64,000 bases of DNA from CBDHFN01 sp965262605 (GTDB taxonomy: Bacteria; Pseudomonadota; Alphaproteobacteria; JASGCL01), in assembly GCA_965262605.1 (NCBI GenBank), contig CBDHFN010000003.1, positions 992,001-1,056,000 on the forward strand, read 5' to 3'. The first letter of the stretch is position 1. Each line of letters begins with the position of its first letter. The notes under the pieces were generated by a model. That model did not search any database. It had not been told where the DNA came from and saw nothing but the letters and a program-made list of their open reading frames with translations. The translations under genes were made by a program, and so were the position numbers. Below, piece after piece: positions 44,102 to 52,579 of the stretch.

Positions 44102-44126
44102 CCAATGAATTTCCTAAATTCATTGG
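44102..44126 (-). terminator. Hairpin terminator downstream of cbtB
   Basis: Perfect 11-bp stem CCAATGAATTT / AAATTCATTGG with a 3-base loop. On the minus strand it is followed within five bases by T6, and on the plus strand by GGATTTTT. It is 21 bases after the cbtB stop, so cbtA expression would depend on read-through or its own promoter. Confidence 0.55.
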
Positions 44127-44146
44127 GGATTTTTAGTATAAATAAC

Positions 44147-44320
44147 TTAGTGGCAAACCCAACCAAAGCTATGCCGTGCATCATGCGCGGCATCATGTAA
44201 GACTTGTGATTGCGAAGCACCAGCGATAAATAATAATGATGCACCAAAAACAAGGGCTAATACAGCAACTTTGATATGCAGGGCGATGGGTAAATACCCA
44301 GTGAATACATTAGAAACCAT
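44147..44320 (-). CDS. cbtB: Cobalt transporter subunit CbtB
   Basis: A 57-residue protein with one transmembrane helix (about residues 14-35) and the CbtB C-terminal metal motif: HDAAHDARHSFGWVCH, matching H-D-x-R-H...C-H. It partners CbtA in B12-linked cobalt uptake. AAGGAGAAAAA precedes the ATG. The ribosome-binding site sits in a hairpin (AACCAT at 44315-44320 pairs with 44334-44339), a likely expression platform of the upstream riboswitch. Confidence 0.88.
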   Translation of the reverse strand: MVSNVFTGYLPIALHIKVAVLALVFGASLLFIAGASQSQVLHDAAHDARHSFGWVCH

Positions 44321-44348
44321 TTTTTCTCCTTAGATGGTTGTTGATATA

Positions 44349-44550
44349 TATGGCAGGTTTCCTGGCTATGATAGGTCAAACAGATTTTAAACCTTCCCAA
44401 GATGTTCAATCTAAGTGGTTATTTTCCTAACTATCTAAACAGTTGCTAAGGACAGCTTTGCATTTATTTTTGTATATTTCATATTACCAGCACTTCCCTG
44501 ATGGGTAAAGTGGGGCGAACCCAAAACAGCATAATTCCCTACACCATGAC
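44349..44550 (-). promoter_or_regulatory. Cobalamin riboswitch upstream of cbtB
   Basis: On the minus strand this leader shows the cobalamin aptamer order: GGGAA near the 5' end, GGGAAGTGCTGGTAAT, AAGCTGTCC..GCAACTGT, CATCTTGGGAAGG, and the B12 box GCCAGGAAACCTGCC (44366-44352), which differs from the consensus by one base. It lies 32 bases before cbtB and would shut off the cobalt importer when adenosylcobalamin is present. Its bounds are approximate. The rest of the 334-base gap (44551-44654) holds a likely promoter (TATATTATAG on the minus strand) and no gene that I can see. Confidence 0.92.
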
Positions 44551-44654
44551 TATAATATAAAGATGTTTTTATTTAATGTCAAGAATTTGTTTGGGCGTGT
44601 CAAGGCAAAAAAGCAGGTTTAATTTCGTTAAAAGTTGCGCGAAGCTTAATGCGA

Positions 44655-45104
44655 TTAAATATATTTTTTATACGCGCAATTTAAGTCTGCTAAATTTAGT
44701 TTTTTATATCCGATGCAATCATATAGCAAGGTATTACCTAAAGCATGTTGATGGGTTGCAAAGCCAATAAGATAATAATCATTTGCCGAAGCAATAGCGA
44801 ATACAATAATTTCAGTGGGGTTTTTGATTAGTTTATTTTTATCCAAAGCAACAAAATCCGTTATATTATATTTAACTTGCCAATTTAGGCATTTTAATCC
44901 AAAATAAGCCAACGAATTAAATGGAATATTATTGTTCAATGTTAATTTTGTTAAATTTTCAAAAAATTCTTTTTTATATTGATGATTGCCTTGATAATTA
45001 TCGGATAAAATTTCTTCAATAAATGCTAAGTCAAATGTATTATTGGCAAAATCTTTGCAAATATTGATACATGTTGTCATAGATTTCCCCGCGTTTATTC
45101 GCAA
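44655..45104 (-). CDS. Hypothetical protein of an unknown gene pair (149 aa)
   Basis: An unrecognised 149-residue protein, or 141 residues if the ATG at 45080 after GGGGAAAT is used. It has no signal peptide or clear membrane helix. The C-terminal half looks like a compact alpha/beta fold (EIIVFAIASANDYYLIGF near 97, then LLYDCIGYKKLNLADL). It overlaps the next upstream gene by 10 bases. Asn/Lys/Tyr-rich and more AT-rich than neighbouring metabolic genes, it looks like an accessory gene. Confidence 0.65.
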   Translation of the reverse strand: MRINAGKSMTTCINICKDFANNTFDLAFIEEILSDNYQGNHQYKKEFFENLTKLTLNNNIPFNSLAYFGLKCLNWQVKYNITDFVALDKNKLIKNPTEIIVFAIASANDYYLIGFATHQHALGNTLLYDCIGYKKLNLADLNCAYKKYI

Positions 45105-45739
45105 TCAATATAAACTAAGCAACCGACGATATCCGAAATATCATGTTCCTTGCCATTAACTAAATCACCATTATCCTTATATTTTGTCTTAATGGTAATT
45201 TTGCCATCATCATACATAATTTGCGTTAAAAGTCGGCATTTTATTTGACCTTTACTATCAATTATTAAAACATAATCAAAAAGCCTAATATAATATCCAG
45301 ATTTACCCTCTTTATTGGCATAAATAAGCGTATGATTTTCGCCGTTAACTTGTTGAACTTCTATAACTTTTAGATTTGTTAAATCTTCATATACACCAAA
45401 AGTATTGGTGTCAAATTCGGGTAATTTAACATTGTTGAAAATTAATCCAGACATACATTTGCCTTTTGCAACCAAGTATTTAATTGGCGCAATGGTATTT
45501 GAATTTCTGGTTTGCATTGCAAACAAATTTTGGAACTTATCTATTCCATTTTGGAAATTATTTTTATATAACAGATTATAATCATAATTTTCGTTTGAAG
45601 TTGAGCTTTGTTTGGAAAAATTAATATTTTTAAAATCATCTTGTGCATTGTCGGTTTTGCGAACCGCGCTAAAATGCACCTGCAACCAATCGCCACGGAA
45701 GTTTTTTGAAGGAATTGGTTTAACTTGTATATTATACAT
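45095..45739 (-). CDS. Hypothetical protein of an unknown gene pair (214 aa)
   Basis: An unrecognised 214-residue soluble protein. It appears beta-rich in the C-terminal half (VIEVQQVNGENHTLIYAN, then YYIRLFDYVLIIDSKGQIK and DGKITIKTKYKDNGD), after an Asn/Ser-rich N-terminal region. No signal peptide, no cysteine cluster. It is translationally overlapped with the 44655-45104 gene. A possible promoter lies in the AT-rich 45740-45860 region. The pair has no known partner nearby. Confidence 0.65.
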   Translation of the reverse strand: MYNIQVKPIPSKNFRGDWLQVHFSAVRKTDNAQDDFKNINFSKQSSTSNENYDYNLLYKNNFQNGIDKFQNLFAMQTRNSNTIAPIKYLVAKGKCMSGLIFNNVKLPEFDTNTFGVYEDLTNLKVIEVQQVNGENHTLIYANKEGKSGYYIRLFDYVLIIDSKGQIKCRLLTQIMYDDGKITIKTKYKDNGDLVNGKEHDISDIVGCLVYIDCE

Positions 45740-45878
45740 AATTTCTCTACCACTATTATAAACACGAATCCCATATTTTCAAGTTTTTGTCAAGTATTTT
45801 TTTAATAATAAACTATAACTTTATTGTAAAATACTTAATATACTATTATGCGTGAAGCTGTCAAAAAATAATTATTCA

Positions 45879-45965
45879 GTTGGGTGGTTGCGTTCGCGAC
45901 GATATTGTTAAAAACCCCTCATTTAATCGTGATTTTTAACAATATCTGCTCGGCAACCCCCCAAC
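45879..45965. repeat. Large two-tier palindrome downstream of the UPF0280 gene
   Basis: Outer 13-bp arms (GTTGGGTGGTTGC at 45879-45891 against 45953-45965, one mismatch) enclose perfect 14-bp inner arms (GATATTGTTAAAAA at 45901-45914 against 45933-45946) with an 18-base loop. It lies just past the 3' end of the nine-gene operon. It may terminate or stabilise that transcript or be a mobile palindromic element; no coding frame spans it. Confidence 0.6.
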
Positions 45966-45970
45966 CCCCC

Positions 45971-46870
45971 CTAATATACTAATTCGCTGTCAAGAATTAT
46001 TTCTAATTCTTGACGCAAATTAGTATATACCGACTTATTATTTGCTGTGGTAAGAATCCGATTTTGCAAGGCTAAAAATGCGTCGGTAATTAAGCCCTGA
46101 TTTTTGAAATCTTGCGCAATTTTAAGCCCCCGTTCAAGCGCAATTTGCACTTGGTTTTCGCTTAAAATTGGCACAAATTGGGTGATAAGCATATTTTTCA
46201 AATCGCTATCGGGGTTGAGGGTGTTTGCGGGCACGCGCACGATATTTTTATCGGGTATATTAACATGATTGGCGATAATCGTCGCGGCAGCATCGGCGCG
46301 TGAAGCAGTGCTTGCAAGCACGCTAACCGCATCGGCAATGCCAAGCGAGAAACTGCGCCCGCGCCAGCCGCTTGTCGCTACGCCGTTAATTTTATCTTGG
46401 TGATTAATTTGTATTTTCGCTGGAATAATGTCAATTTCGGGATTCGTGCATATCGCGATGGTAAATTGCTGATTTTCCCGCAAAAAAAGTGCTATATCGC
46501 CACCATTATTGACAAAAATTCGCGATAATTCAAATTTATTTGAAATATCATCACAAATAAATTCGGCGACACTGCCCGCGACTGCTGCCATGGGTGTAAT
46601 TTTATATTTTGCAAAAGGCGCACAAGCGTTAATCATTTTTTGCCCGATAATATTATCAGTTTTGGGCAATTTTTTTGTTAAAAAATGGCGATAAATTGGG
46701 TAATCCTTCGCCAGATTCGGCAAAATTTGCGGAAAAATTGCTTGAATATAATCCCAAGCTTGATTTTTAACACGCTCTTCGGCATCTATTTGCATGAAAA
46801 TTTCAATCGGTCCATGGCGCAAATGCCATATTCCATATTGATTTTTTGCCATTAAAGGCTTGTCAATCAT
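45971..46870 (-). CDS. UPF0280 family protein
   Basis: A 299-residue protein of the UPF0280 family, whose fold is related to ApbE; its function is not established. Landmarks are ITPMAAVAGSVAEFI near 92, VNNGGDIAL near 120, GVATSGWRGRSFSLGIADAVSVLA near 163 (key residues TSGWRGRS and ADAVSVLA) and SRADAAATIIAN near 192. It ends the operon and overlaps the Fe-S protein gene by 8 bases; the same adjacency occurs in other proteobacteria. The last 18 codons are formed by a near-perfect palindrome (45975-46027), so the C-terminus may be acquired. Confidence 0.82.
   Translation of the reverse strand: MIDKPLMAKNQYGIWHLRHGPIEIFMQIDAEERVKNQAWDYIQAIFPQILPNLAKDYPIYRHFLTKKLPKTDNIIGQKMINACAPFAKYKITPMAAVAGSVAEFICDDISNKFELSRIFVNNGGDIALFLRENQQFTIAICTNPEIDIIPAKIQINHQDKINGVATSGWRGRSFSLGIADAVSVLASTASRADAAATIIANHVNIPDKNIVRVPANTLNPDSDLKNMLITQFVPILSENQVQIALERGLKIAQDFKNQGLITDAFLALQNRILTTANNKSVYTNLRQELEIILDSELVY
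45975..46027. repeat. Palindrome inside the 3' end of the UPF0280 gene
   Basis: TATACTAATT (45975-45984) pairs perfectly with 46018-46027, and GTCAAGAATTA (45989-45999) pairs perfectly with 46004-46014, leaving a 4-base loop and a small internal bulge. It encodes the end of the protein. Insertions of palindromic elements within genes are known from Rickettsia, but no relation to those is shown here. Confidence 0.65.
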
Positions 46871-48275
46871 AGAGTGATTGCCATTTTATAAAATTTGTGG
46901 CGGTTAATAAATGGTCTTGTTGCTTGCCTGTAATGCCTTTTTTAACATCGCTAAGGCTTAAAATATGGTCTTTATGCCCGCCCAAATGAATAAATTCGGC
47001 TAAGCTCATGGTAAATTCAATCGGTGCAACCAATGCGGGAGTCGGCACATAGCCAAAGCTTTTGTCAGGCATCGCCAATATATCAACCATCAAAGTAATA
47101 CCGCCACCACCATAAATAAAAGCAGGTGCCCCGCCGCAAGTTACGCGTGTTAAATTATTTTTCACCGAACGGGTAAGCTTAACAGGATTATTAGTAACCC
47201 CCGAACGCAACGAGCCACCCGCGCCCGCCATGAAAAACACCGAACAAAGCGATGGTTCGCAATTTTGCGCAATTAAATCCACGGATTCTTGTAAATTTTT
47301 GGGTAATTCATGCTGAATTAATTGGAAATTTTCATCAATGATAAAATAAGCGACATGTTCGCCCGTTGTGGAAGTCATGAGCAAGCTTTGCCCAACCCGT
47401 GCAATTGTCGGGTCAATTTTTTCAATGATGCTAAGCGGGTCAGTTAAGTTCGTGCCCCCCCAACCCGTGCCCGGTTCTGCCACTTGAAAATAGCGACCGG
47501 GTGTGGATTTTCGCCCTAAAATTCTGATGCCACTTGGTTGCCAACCAATAACTTTGCCCGCTTGATGTTCGCTTAACACGCCCGTGATATGATCATCAAC
47601 GACAATTACTTCATCAACTTTGCCAAGCCATTGCGAAGCGAACATGCCCACCGTTGCCGAACCGCAACCAACGCGCATTTTTTCCTCTTTTTTGCCGTCA
47701 ATAATGGGGGCTTGCCCTGCTTGAATAATCAGCGAAGAACCTTCGTCAATGCTAATGTCTAAGGCTTGCTTATTGCATAAAGCCAGTAAGCTTTCGCAAG
47801 TTGTTTTGCCTTCCTTTTTCGTGCCACCCGTTAAATGATGCACCCCACCCAAAGACAACATTTGTGAGCCGTATTCCGCCGTGGTTACATGCCCGATGGC
47901 TTCGCCGCCAACGCGCACAAGCTTTTGTTCAGGACCGATAAATCTGTCAGTATCAATTTTAACCTTTACCCCGCAATAGCTAAAAATGCCCTCGGTTACC
48001 ACGGTTACCATGTCCGCGCCCGCAATTTTACTGCCAACGATAAAGGGCGCAGGCTTGTAATCAGGGTAAGTTGTGCCCGCGCCAATTGCCGTTACAAAAT
48101 AATTATCGTCATTGTTATTATCGGCTTCGCTTTCAAGGATTAAATGGGCTTCAAGCCGAATTAATTTCCCGCCTTGATTCGCGTATCGGTCGCATGCCCC
48201 CGCACGCCCATCGGCAATATAACACATAACTGGGCAAGCATCGCAACGAATTTTATCAATAATTGGTTTAGCCAT
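46863..48275 (-). CDS. 6-hydroxynicotinate reductase-like Fe-S protein
   Basis: A 470-residue protein of the family annotated as 6-hydroxynicotinate reductase (the enzyme of anaerobic nicotinate breakdown). The N-terminus has a cysteine cluster (CDACPVMCYIADGRAGACDRY, Cys at about 10, 13, 17 and 28) able to hold a 4Fe-4S centre. Glycine-rich blocks follow (GTGWGGTNLTDPLS near 270, MAGAGGSLRSGVTNNPVKLTR near 345, with core AGAGGSLRSG). It overlaps both neighbours by 8 bases and follows a molybdenum hydroxylase, so reduction of a hydroxylated heteroaromatic ring is plausible; the true substrate is not known. Confidence 0.78.
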   Translation of the reverse strand: MAKPIIDKIRCDACPVMCYIADGRAGACDRYANQGGKLIRLEAHLILESEADNNNDDNYFVTAIGAGTTYPDYKPAPFIVGSKIAGADMVTVVTEGIFSYCGVKVKIDTDRFIGPEQKLVRVGGEAIGHVTTAEYGSQMLSLGGVHHLTGGTKKEGKTTCESLLALCNKQALDISIDEGSSLIIQAGQAPIIDGKKEEKMRVGCGSATVGMFASQWLGKVDEVIVVDDHITGVLSEHQAGKVIGWQPSGIRILGRKSTPGRYFQVAEPGTGWGGTNLTDPLSIIEKIDPTIARVGQSLLMTSTTGEHVAYFIIDENFQLIQHELPKNLQESVDLIAQNCEPSLCSVFFMAGAGGSLRSGVTNNPVKLTRSVKNNLTRVTCGGAPAFIYGGGGITLMVDILAMPDKSFGYVPTPALVAPIEFTMSLAEFIHLGGHKDHILSLSDVKKGITGKQQDHLLTATNFIKWQSLYD

Positions 48276-51012
48276 GTTTTAATTCCTTTAATTTCGCTAA
48301 AATTTTATCGGGTGTTGCGGGTAAATCTGTAATGCGAACTTGACAAGCATCGTAAATTGCATTTAAAATCGCGGGCGCAGTCGGAATAAGCACATGTTCG
48401 CCCAAACCTTTTGCCCCAAAAGGACCATTTTTATCGGCAACTTCAATAATATGATTGGCAAATTCAGGCACATCGCCAAACGAAGGAATCAAATAATCAT
48501 GAAGGTTTTCGGTGCGTGCGGGGATAAATTCTTCCATTAAAGCAAAACCGATTCCTTGTGTTGAACCACCCTCAATTTGCCCTTCCACTAAGATTGGATT
48601 AATCGCTTGCCCAACATCATGGGCGGTTGTTAATTTATCTAACTTTATCGTGCCAAGCGCGGTATTAATAGTTAATTCCATGACTTGCGCCCCATAACCA
48701 TATAAAGCGTAAGGTTCGCCCTGACCATTCGCATCAAGGGGTTTTGTCGGCGGGTCGTAAGATTCTTGAGCAAAAATCACATAATTATTGGCATTAATCG
48801 GTAATTTTGCTAATGAAATTTCGTGATTTATCGTGCCCTTAACGATAATTTTACCATTTTCAAGGCTGATTTTCGCATCATCATTTGCACCATCATTATC
48901 ATTAACAAGCTGTAAAATTTGCTTGCGTAAAGCCAAACTTGCAAGGCGAACAGCATTGCCCGTGACAAAAGTCTGTCTTGAAGCGGAAGTTTTGCCCGCA
49001 TCTGGTGTTAAATCCGTATCGGCACTGATTAATTTAATATCCGCAAATTCTATCCCCAACGATTGCGCCGCAATTTGCGCCATGATGGTGTTTGAGCCTT
49101 GCCCAATATCCACCGCGCCTTGATGCAAATAAATTTCACCCTTGGCATTAATGCCAATTAAAATTTCCGATGGGTTTGCCATGGAAGTATTGCCGCAACC
49201 ATACCAACATGTGCCTATACCCACGCCTTTTTTCAAAATTTTGCTGTGGGCATTAAATTTTTCGGCGCGCTTTTTGGCTTGGTTATATGGCTTGCGTAAA
49301 GCCAATAAACATTGTTTAATTCCCACGCCACTGGTAAATTTTTGCCCCGTAGCCGTGGGTTTATTGGTGCTTAGCGCGTTAATATAGCGAAATTGCCACG
49401 GACTTATTTGGCATTTTTCCGCCAACATATCAAACACAGATTCAACCGCCACCGCGGATTGTGGCACGCCAAACCCACGAAATGCTCCCGAAGGCGCGCA
49501 ATTCGTATGAATCGCCAAAGATTCCGCGCGATAATTCGGTATATAATAAGGACCAGAGGCATGAATCGGCACGCGATTCGCCACCGTGGGTCCCCAGCTT
49601 GCGTAAGCACCCGTATTAAATTTTCCATAAAAATCAAAATAAGTTATTTTACCCTTAGCATCGCATGCAATATCGGTGGTAATTTCCGAAGGATGCCGTT
49701 TCGTTGTGGACTGCATAGATTCGGTGCGCGTATAAATAATTGCGCAGGGTTGATTCGTATGCCATGCCGCCAACGCAATATATGGTTGCATAGAAATATC
49801 AAGTTTAGAACCAAACCCACCCCCGCAAGCCGAAGGAATAATTTGCACTGCGGATTCGTCCAATCCCATAATTTTGGCGATGGCTTCTTTGTCCATATGC
49901 GGGGCTTGGGTGCAACCAAATATAGTGATGCGATTATTTTGACGCACGGCATAACCTGCTTCGGGTTCAATATACGCATGTTCAATAAATGGCGTGGTAA
50001 AGCTTGCCTTGGCTTGATGGAGTGATTTTTCTAAGCCTTTTGCTAAATTACCTCTTGCGACATATCCTTTGACAAGAATATTTTTGGCGCGGTTTTTATG
50101 CAATATGGGTGCATATTCCTGCATGGCTTGATTTGGGTTAAGCACGGCGGGTAATTCGCGCCAAATAACTGGAAATTCTTTGGGGTTAAGATTTTGCACG
50201 GCGGATTTTGTGCCAATGACACAAGCAATTGCCTCGCCTTTAAAAATGGCTTTGCGTTCGGCAAAAACTGGCTGGTCGGCAAAGGGGGCAATCACGCCAA
50301 ATTTATTTTCACCAATAACATCCTTAGCCGTTAAAATTTTAATGATTTTGGGATTTTTTTGCAAAAAATCGGTGGTATCACCGATGGTAAATTCGCCATG
50401 ATGATAAGGCGAACGGATAACGCGCACAAATAAAGCATTATCAGGCACTTTGTCCGCGCCAAATTTACTGATGCCACAAATTTTATCATGCCCATCAATC
50501 GCGGGTATTTCCGCGCCAACTATGCCAAGATTTTTTGCCGAAGATGGCGTGAAGGGCAGGGGGCTTAGAGCATGTTGAATCGCTAAAATAATCTTATTAT
50601 ATCCCGTGCACCGACATAAGACACCGCCCATGGCATCTTTTACTTGGGCGCAAGAAGGGTGCGGGTTGTGCCGTAATAAATGCACTGCGCTTACCATCAT
50701 GGCGGGCGTGCAAATCCCGCATTGCGAAGCCCCATATTTTAAAAAAGATTCGTATAATTTTTTGGTGATTTCATCGTCTTGTAAGCCTTCAAGGGTGGTA
50801 ATTTTTGTGCCCTCGCACTGCCCAACGGCGCATATACAACTGCATAGTATTTTGCCGTCTTGAATCACCGTGCAAGCCCCGCAATCGCCCGCATCGCAAC
50901 CAACCTTAGTTGCGCTTAACCCCGCATTATCACGCAAAAATTGCGATAATCTTGTCGTGGGCGGAACTTGGGCGCTGATGATTTTATTGTTAATATTTAA
51001 TGATATATTCAT
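48268..51012 (-). CDS. Molybdenum hydroxylase: fused 2Fe-2S and molybdopterin subunits
   Basis: A 914-residue xanthine dehydrogenase-family protein. Residues 1-75 are a plant-type ferredoxin domain (KVGCDAGDCGACTV with C-x4-C-x2-C), 80-155 the second 2Fe-2S domain (CGICTPAMM, CRCTGYN), and 165-914 the molybdopterin-binding subunit (FGGCTQAP-like FGCTQAPHMDKEA near 375, CGGGFGSK near 400, GAFRGFGVPQ near 500). Near the C-terminus GAKGLGEHVL carries the active-site Glu. The small and large subunits are usually separate; here they are fused, with the FAD subunit as the upstream gene. It hydroxylates a heteroaromatic or aldehyde substrate with water as oxygen source. Confidence 0.9.
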   Translation of the reverse strand: MNISLNINNKIISAQVPPTTRLSQFLRDNAGLSATKVGCDAGDCGACTVIQDGKILCSCICAVGQCEGTKITTLEGLQDDEITKKLYESFLKYGASQCGICTPAMMVSAVHLLRHNPHPSCAQVKDAMGGVLCRCTGYNKIILAIQHALSPLPFTPSSAKNLGIVGAEIPAIDGHDKICGISKFGADKVPDNALFVRVIRSPYHHGEFTIGDTTDFLQKNPKIIKILTAKDVIGENKFGVIAPFADQPVFAERKAIFKGEAIACVIGTKSAVQNLNPKEFPVIWRELPAVLNPNQAMQEYAPILHKNRAKNILVKGYVARGNLAKGLEKSLHQAKASFTTPFIEHAYIEPEAGYAVRQNNRITIFGCTQAPHMDKEAIAKIMGLDESAVQIIPSACGGGFGSKLDISMQPYIALAAWHTNQPCAIIYTRTESMQSTTKRHPSEITTDIACDAKGKITYFDFYGKFNTGAYASWGPTVANRVPIHASGPYYIPNYRAESLAIHTNCAPSGAFRGFGVPQSAVAVESVFDMLAEKCQISPWQFRYINALSTNKPTATGQKFTSGVGIKQCLLALRKPYNQAKKRAEKFNAHSKILKKGVGIGTCWYGCGNTSMANPSEILIGINAKGEIYLHQGAVDIGQGSNTIMAQIAAQSLGIEFADIKLISADTDLTPDAGKTSASRQTFVTGNAVRLASLALRKQILQLVNDNDGANDDAKISLENGKIIVKGTINHEISLAKLPINANNYVIFAQESYDPPTKPLDANGQGEPYALYGYGAQVMELTINTALGTIKLDKLTTAHDVGQAINPILVEGQIEGGSTQGIGFALMEEFIPARTENLHDYLIPSFGDVPEFANHIIEVADKNGPFGAKGLGEHVLIPTAPAILNAIYDACQVRITDLPATPDKILAKLKELKHG

Positions 51013-51866
51013 TTGCCTTTGCCTTGATAATAATAATTTTGAATGGCATTTAAGCTTGTTTTTACCAATTCACCGACCGCGTCACGGCGATATTGTGCGC
51101 TGGCGCGAACATCGTTAATTGGCGATAAATGGTTAAAATCTTGGTATGCCACTAATTTTGTTAAATCTTGGGCAATATTACTATATCTTAGCTTAGTTTC
51201 CAATTGGCTGATATTTTGCGCAACCGGCGAACAAGCCCCGACAATGACGCGGGCACGGCTAATATATCCTTGACTATCCCATGCCAAGCGCACCGCAACC
51301 ATGGCAATGGATATGACTAAATATCGTCTTGAGCCTAATTTTTCAAAATGGCTATATGAAATATCGTGATATTTCGGAATGCGAATTTGGGTAATAATTT
51401 CATTTTTTGCCAATGAAGTTTGCCGATAACCAATGTTAAATTCCCGAATGGGAATAATGCGTATTTTTTTTGAAGATTGGACAATAATATCGGCACTTAA
51501 CGCCATTAAAGCCACAATGCCATCACCCGCAGGCGAAGCCGTGCATAAATTGCCCGCAATTGTCGCCTTGGATTGAATTTGCACCGCGCCAACTTCACGG
51601 GCGGATTGCACAAGGGCTTTTAAATCATCACCAAAGCCATATTCGCCAATTTGCCCCCACGAAACCCCCGCGCCAATATAATAATAAAGGTCGTCTTGGC
51701 TTATTTTTGTTAATTCAATGATGCTTGAAATATCTAAAATATTTTTTTCGTGAATTTCTTCGCCGAACATGGGGTAAATATCGGTGCCTCCCGCTAAAAT
51801 CAAGCATTCTTGTTCAGATAAAATCTGACATGCTTGGGCGATATTTTGCGCTTTATGATACATCAT
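51009..51866 (-). CDS. Xanthine dehydrogenase-family FAD-binding subunit
   Basis: A 285-residue medium subunit of a molybdenum hydroxylase (CoxM/NdhF type). LILAGGTDIYPMF near residue 22 binds FAD pyrophosphate, ATIAGNLCTASPAGDG near 105 is the second FAD block, and the C-terminal CO dehydrogenase flavoprotein domain (FEKLGSRRYLVISIAMVAV near 175) follows. ATGA overlaps join it to the upstream LivF-type ATPase and to the downstream molybdopterin subunit. Confidence 0.9.
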   Translation of the reverse strand: MMYHKAQNIAQACQILSEQECLILAGGTDIYPMFGEEIHEKNILDISSIIELTKISQDDLYYYIGAGVSWGQIGEYGFGDDLKALVQSAREVGAVQIQSKATIAGNLCTASPAGDGIVALMALSADIIVQSSKKIRIIPIREFNIGYRQTSLAKNEIITQIRIPKYHDISYSHFEKLGSRRYLVISIAMVAVRLAWDSQGYISRARVIVGACSPVAQNISQLETKLRYSNIAQDLTKLVAYQDFNHLSPINDVRASAQYRRDAVGELVKTSLNAIQNYYYQGKGK

Positions 51867-52579
51867 ACACCTACAAATTCAAGAAAAATTGAATTATCTG
51901 CACTTAAACCATTGGTTGAAATGATTTTTGCAATCCGTCCATTTTCCATAAACGCGATATTATCAGCAACCGCCAAAGTTGCATCAATTCGTTGTTCCAC
52001 TAAAAATACCATGATACCCTTGGCTTTGCAAGCCAATATTACGCTTTTTATCAAATTTATCATTGATGGTTGCAAGCCTTCGGTCGGTTCGTCCAATAAT
52101 AAAATACTTGGTTTTAAGCATAATGCCCGCCCAACTGCCACCATTTGTTGTTCACCGCCCGATAAAGTGCCTGATAATTGATGGTATCGTTCTTTAAGGC
52201 GCGGAAATAATTGCAAAATATATTCCAATGTTTCGGCGGCTTCATGGGTGCTAAGCTTGCCCGCCATCATGCCAATTTGTAAATTTTCAGCCACCGACAT
52301 TTGCCCAAATAACCTGCGCCCTTGCGGCACATAACCAATGCCACAAGACGGAATTTCATGGGCGGGTAATTTGCTTATATCCTTCGCTTCGCCGTTTACT
52401 CGGCAAATAATGCTACCCTTAGTTGTTTTTGTCATGCCCATGATGGATTTAAGCAAAGTTGTTTTGCCCGCGCCATTTCTGCCCATAATTGCGGTGATGG
52501 TCGCGGGGCTTGCGCTTAGGTTTATGTCTTTCAAAATTGGCACAATACCATAATTTGCAGAATAATTTTGAATTTCCAT
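51863..52579 (-). CDS. LivF-type ABC transporter ATP-binding protein
   Basis: A 238-residue ATPase of the branched-chain amino acid (HAAT) importer family. Walker A is MGRNGAGKTTLL, the Q-loop region IGYVPQGRRLFGQM, the signature LSGGEQQMVAVGRAL and Walker B ILLLDEPTEGLQP. The ATG at 52579 overlaps the LivG-type stop as TAATG; an upstream in-frame extension of 36 residues lies within that gene and lacks family sequence. The operon context points to a non-amino-acid ligand. Confidence 0.9.
   Translation of the reverse strand: MEIQNYSANYGIVPILKDINLSASPATITAIMGRNGAGKTTLLKSIMGMTKTTKGSIICRVNGEAKDISKLPAHEIPSCGIGYVPQGRRLFGQMSVAENLQIGMMAGKLSTHEAAETLEYILQLFPRLKERYHQLSGTLSGGEQQMVAVGRALCLKPSILLLDEPTEGLQPSMINLIKSVILACKAKGIMVFLVEQRIDATLAVADNIAFMENGRIAKIISTNGLSADNSIFLEFVGV

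Noticed and set aside
44576..44770. 64-residue plus-strand frame between the riboswitch and the unknown gene pair
   Set aside because: It overlaps the unknown minus-strand gene, and lacks a ribosome-binding site or recognisable domain.
49393..50025. 210-residue plus-strand frame inside the molybdenum hydroxylase gene
   Set aside because: It is antisense to conserved molybdopterin-domain sequence, has a low-complexity Arg/His-rich composition and no family motif.
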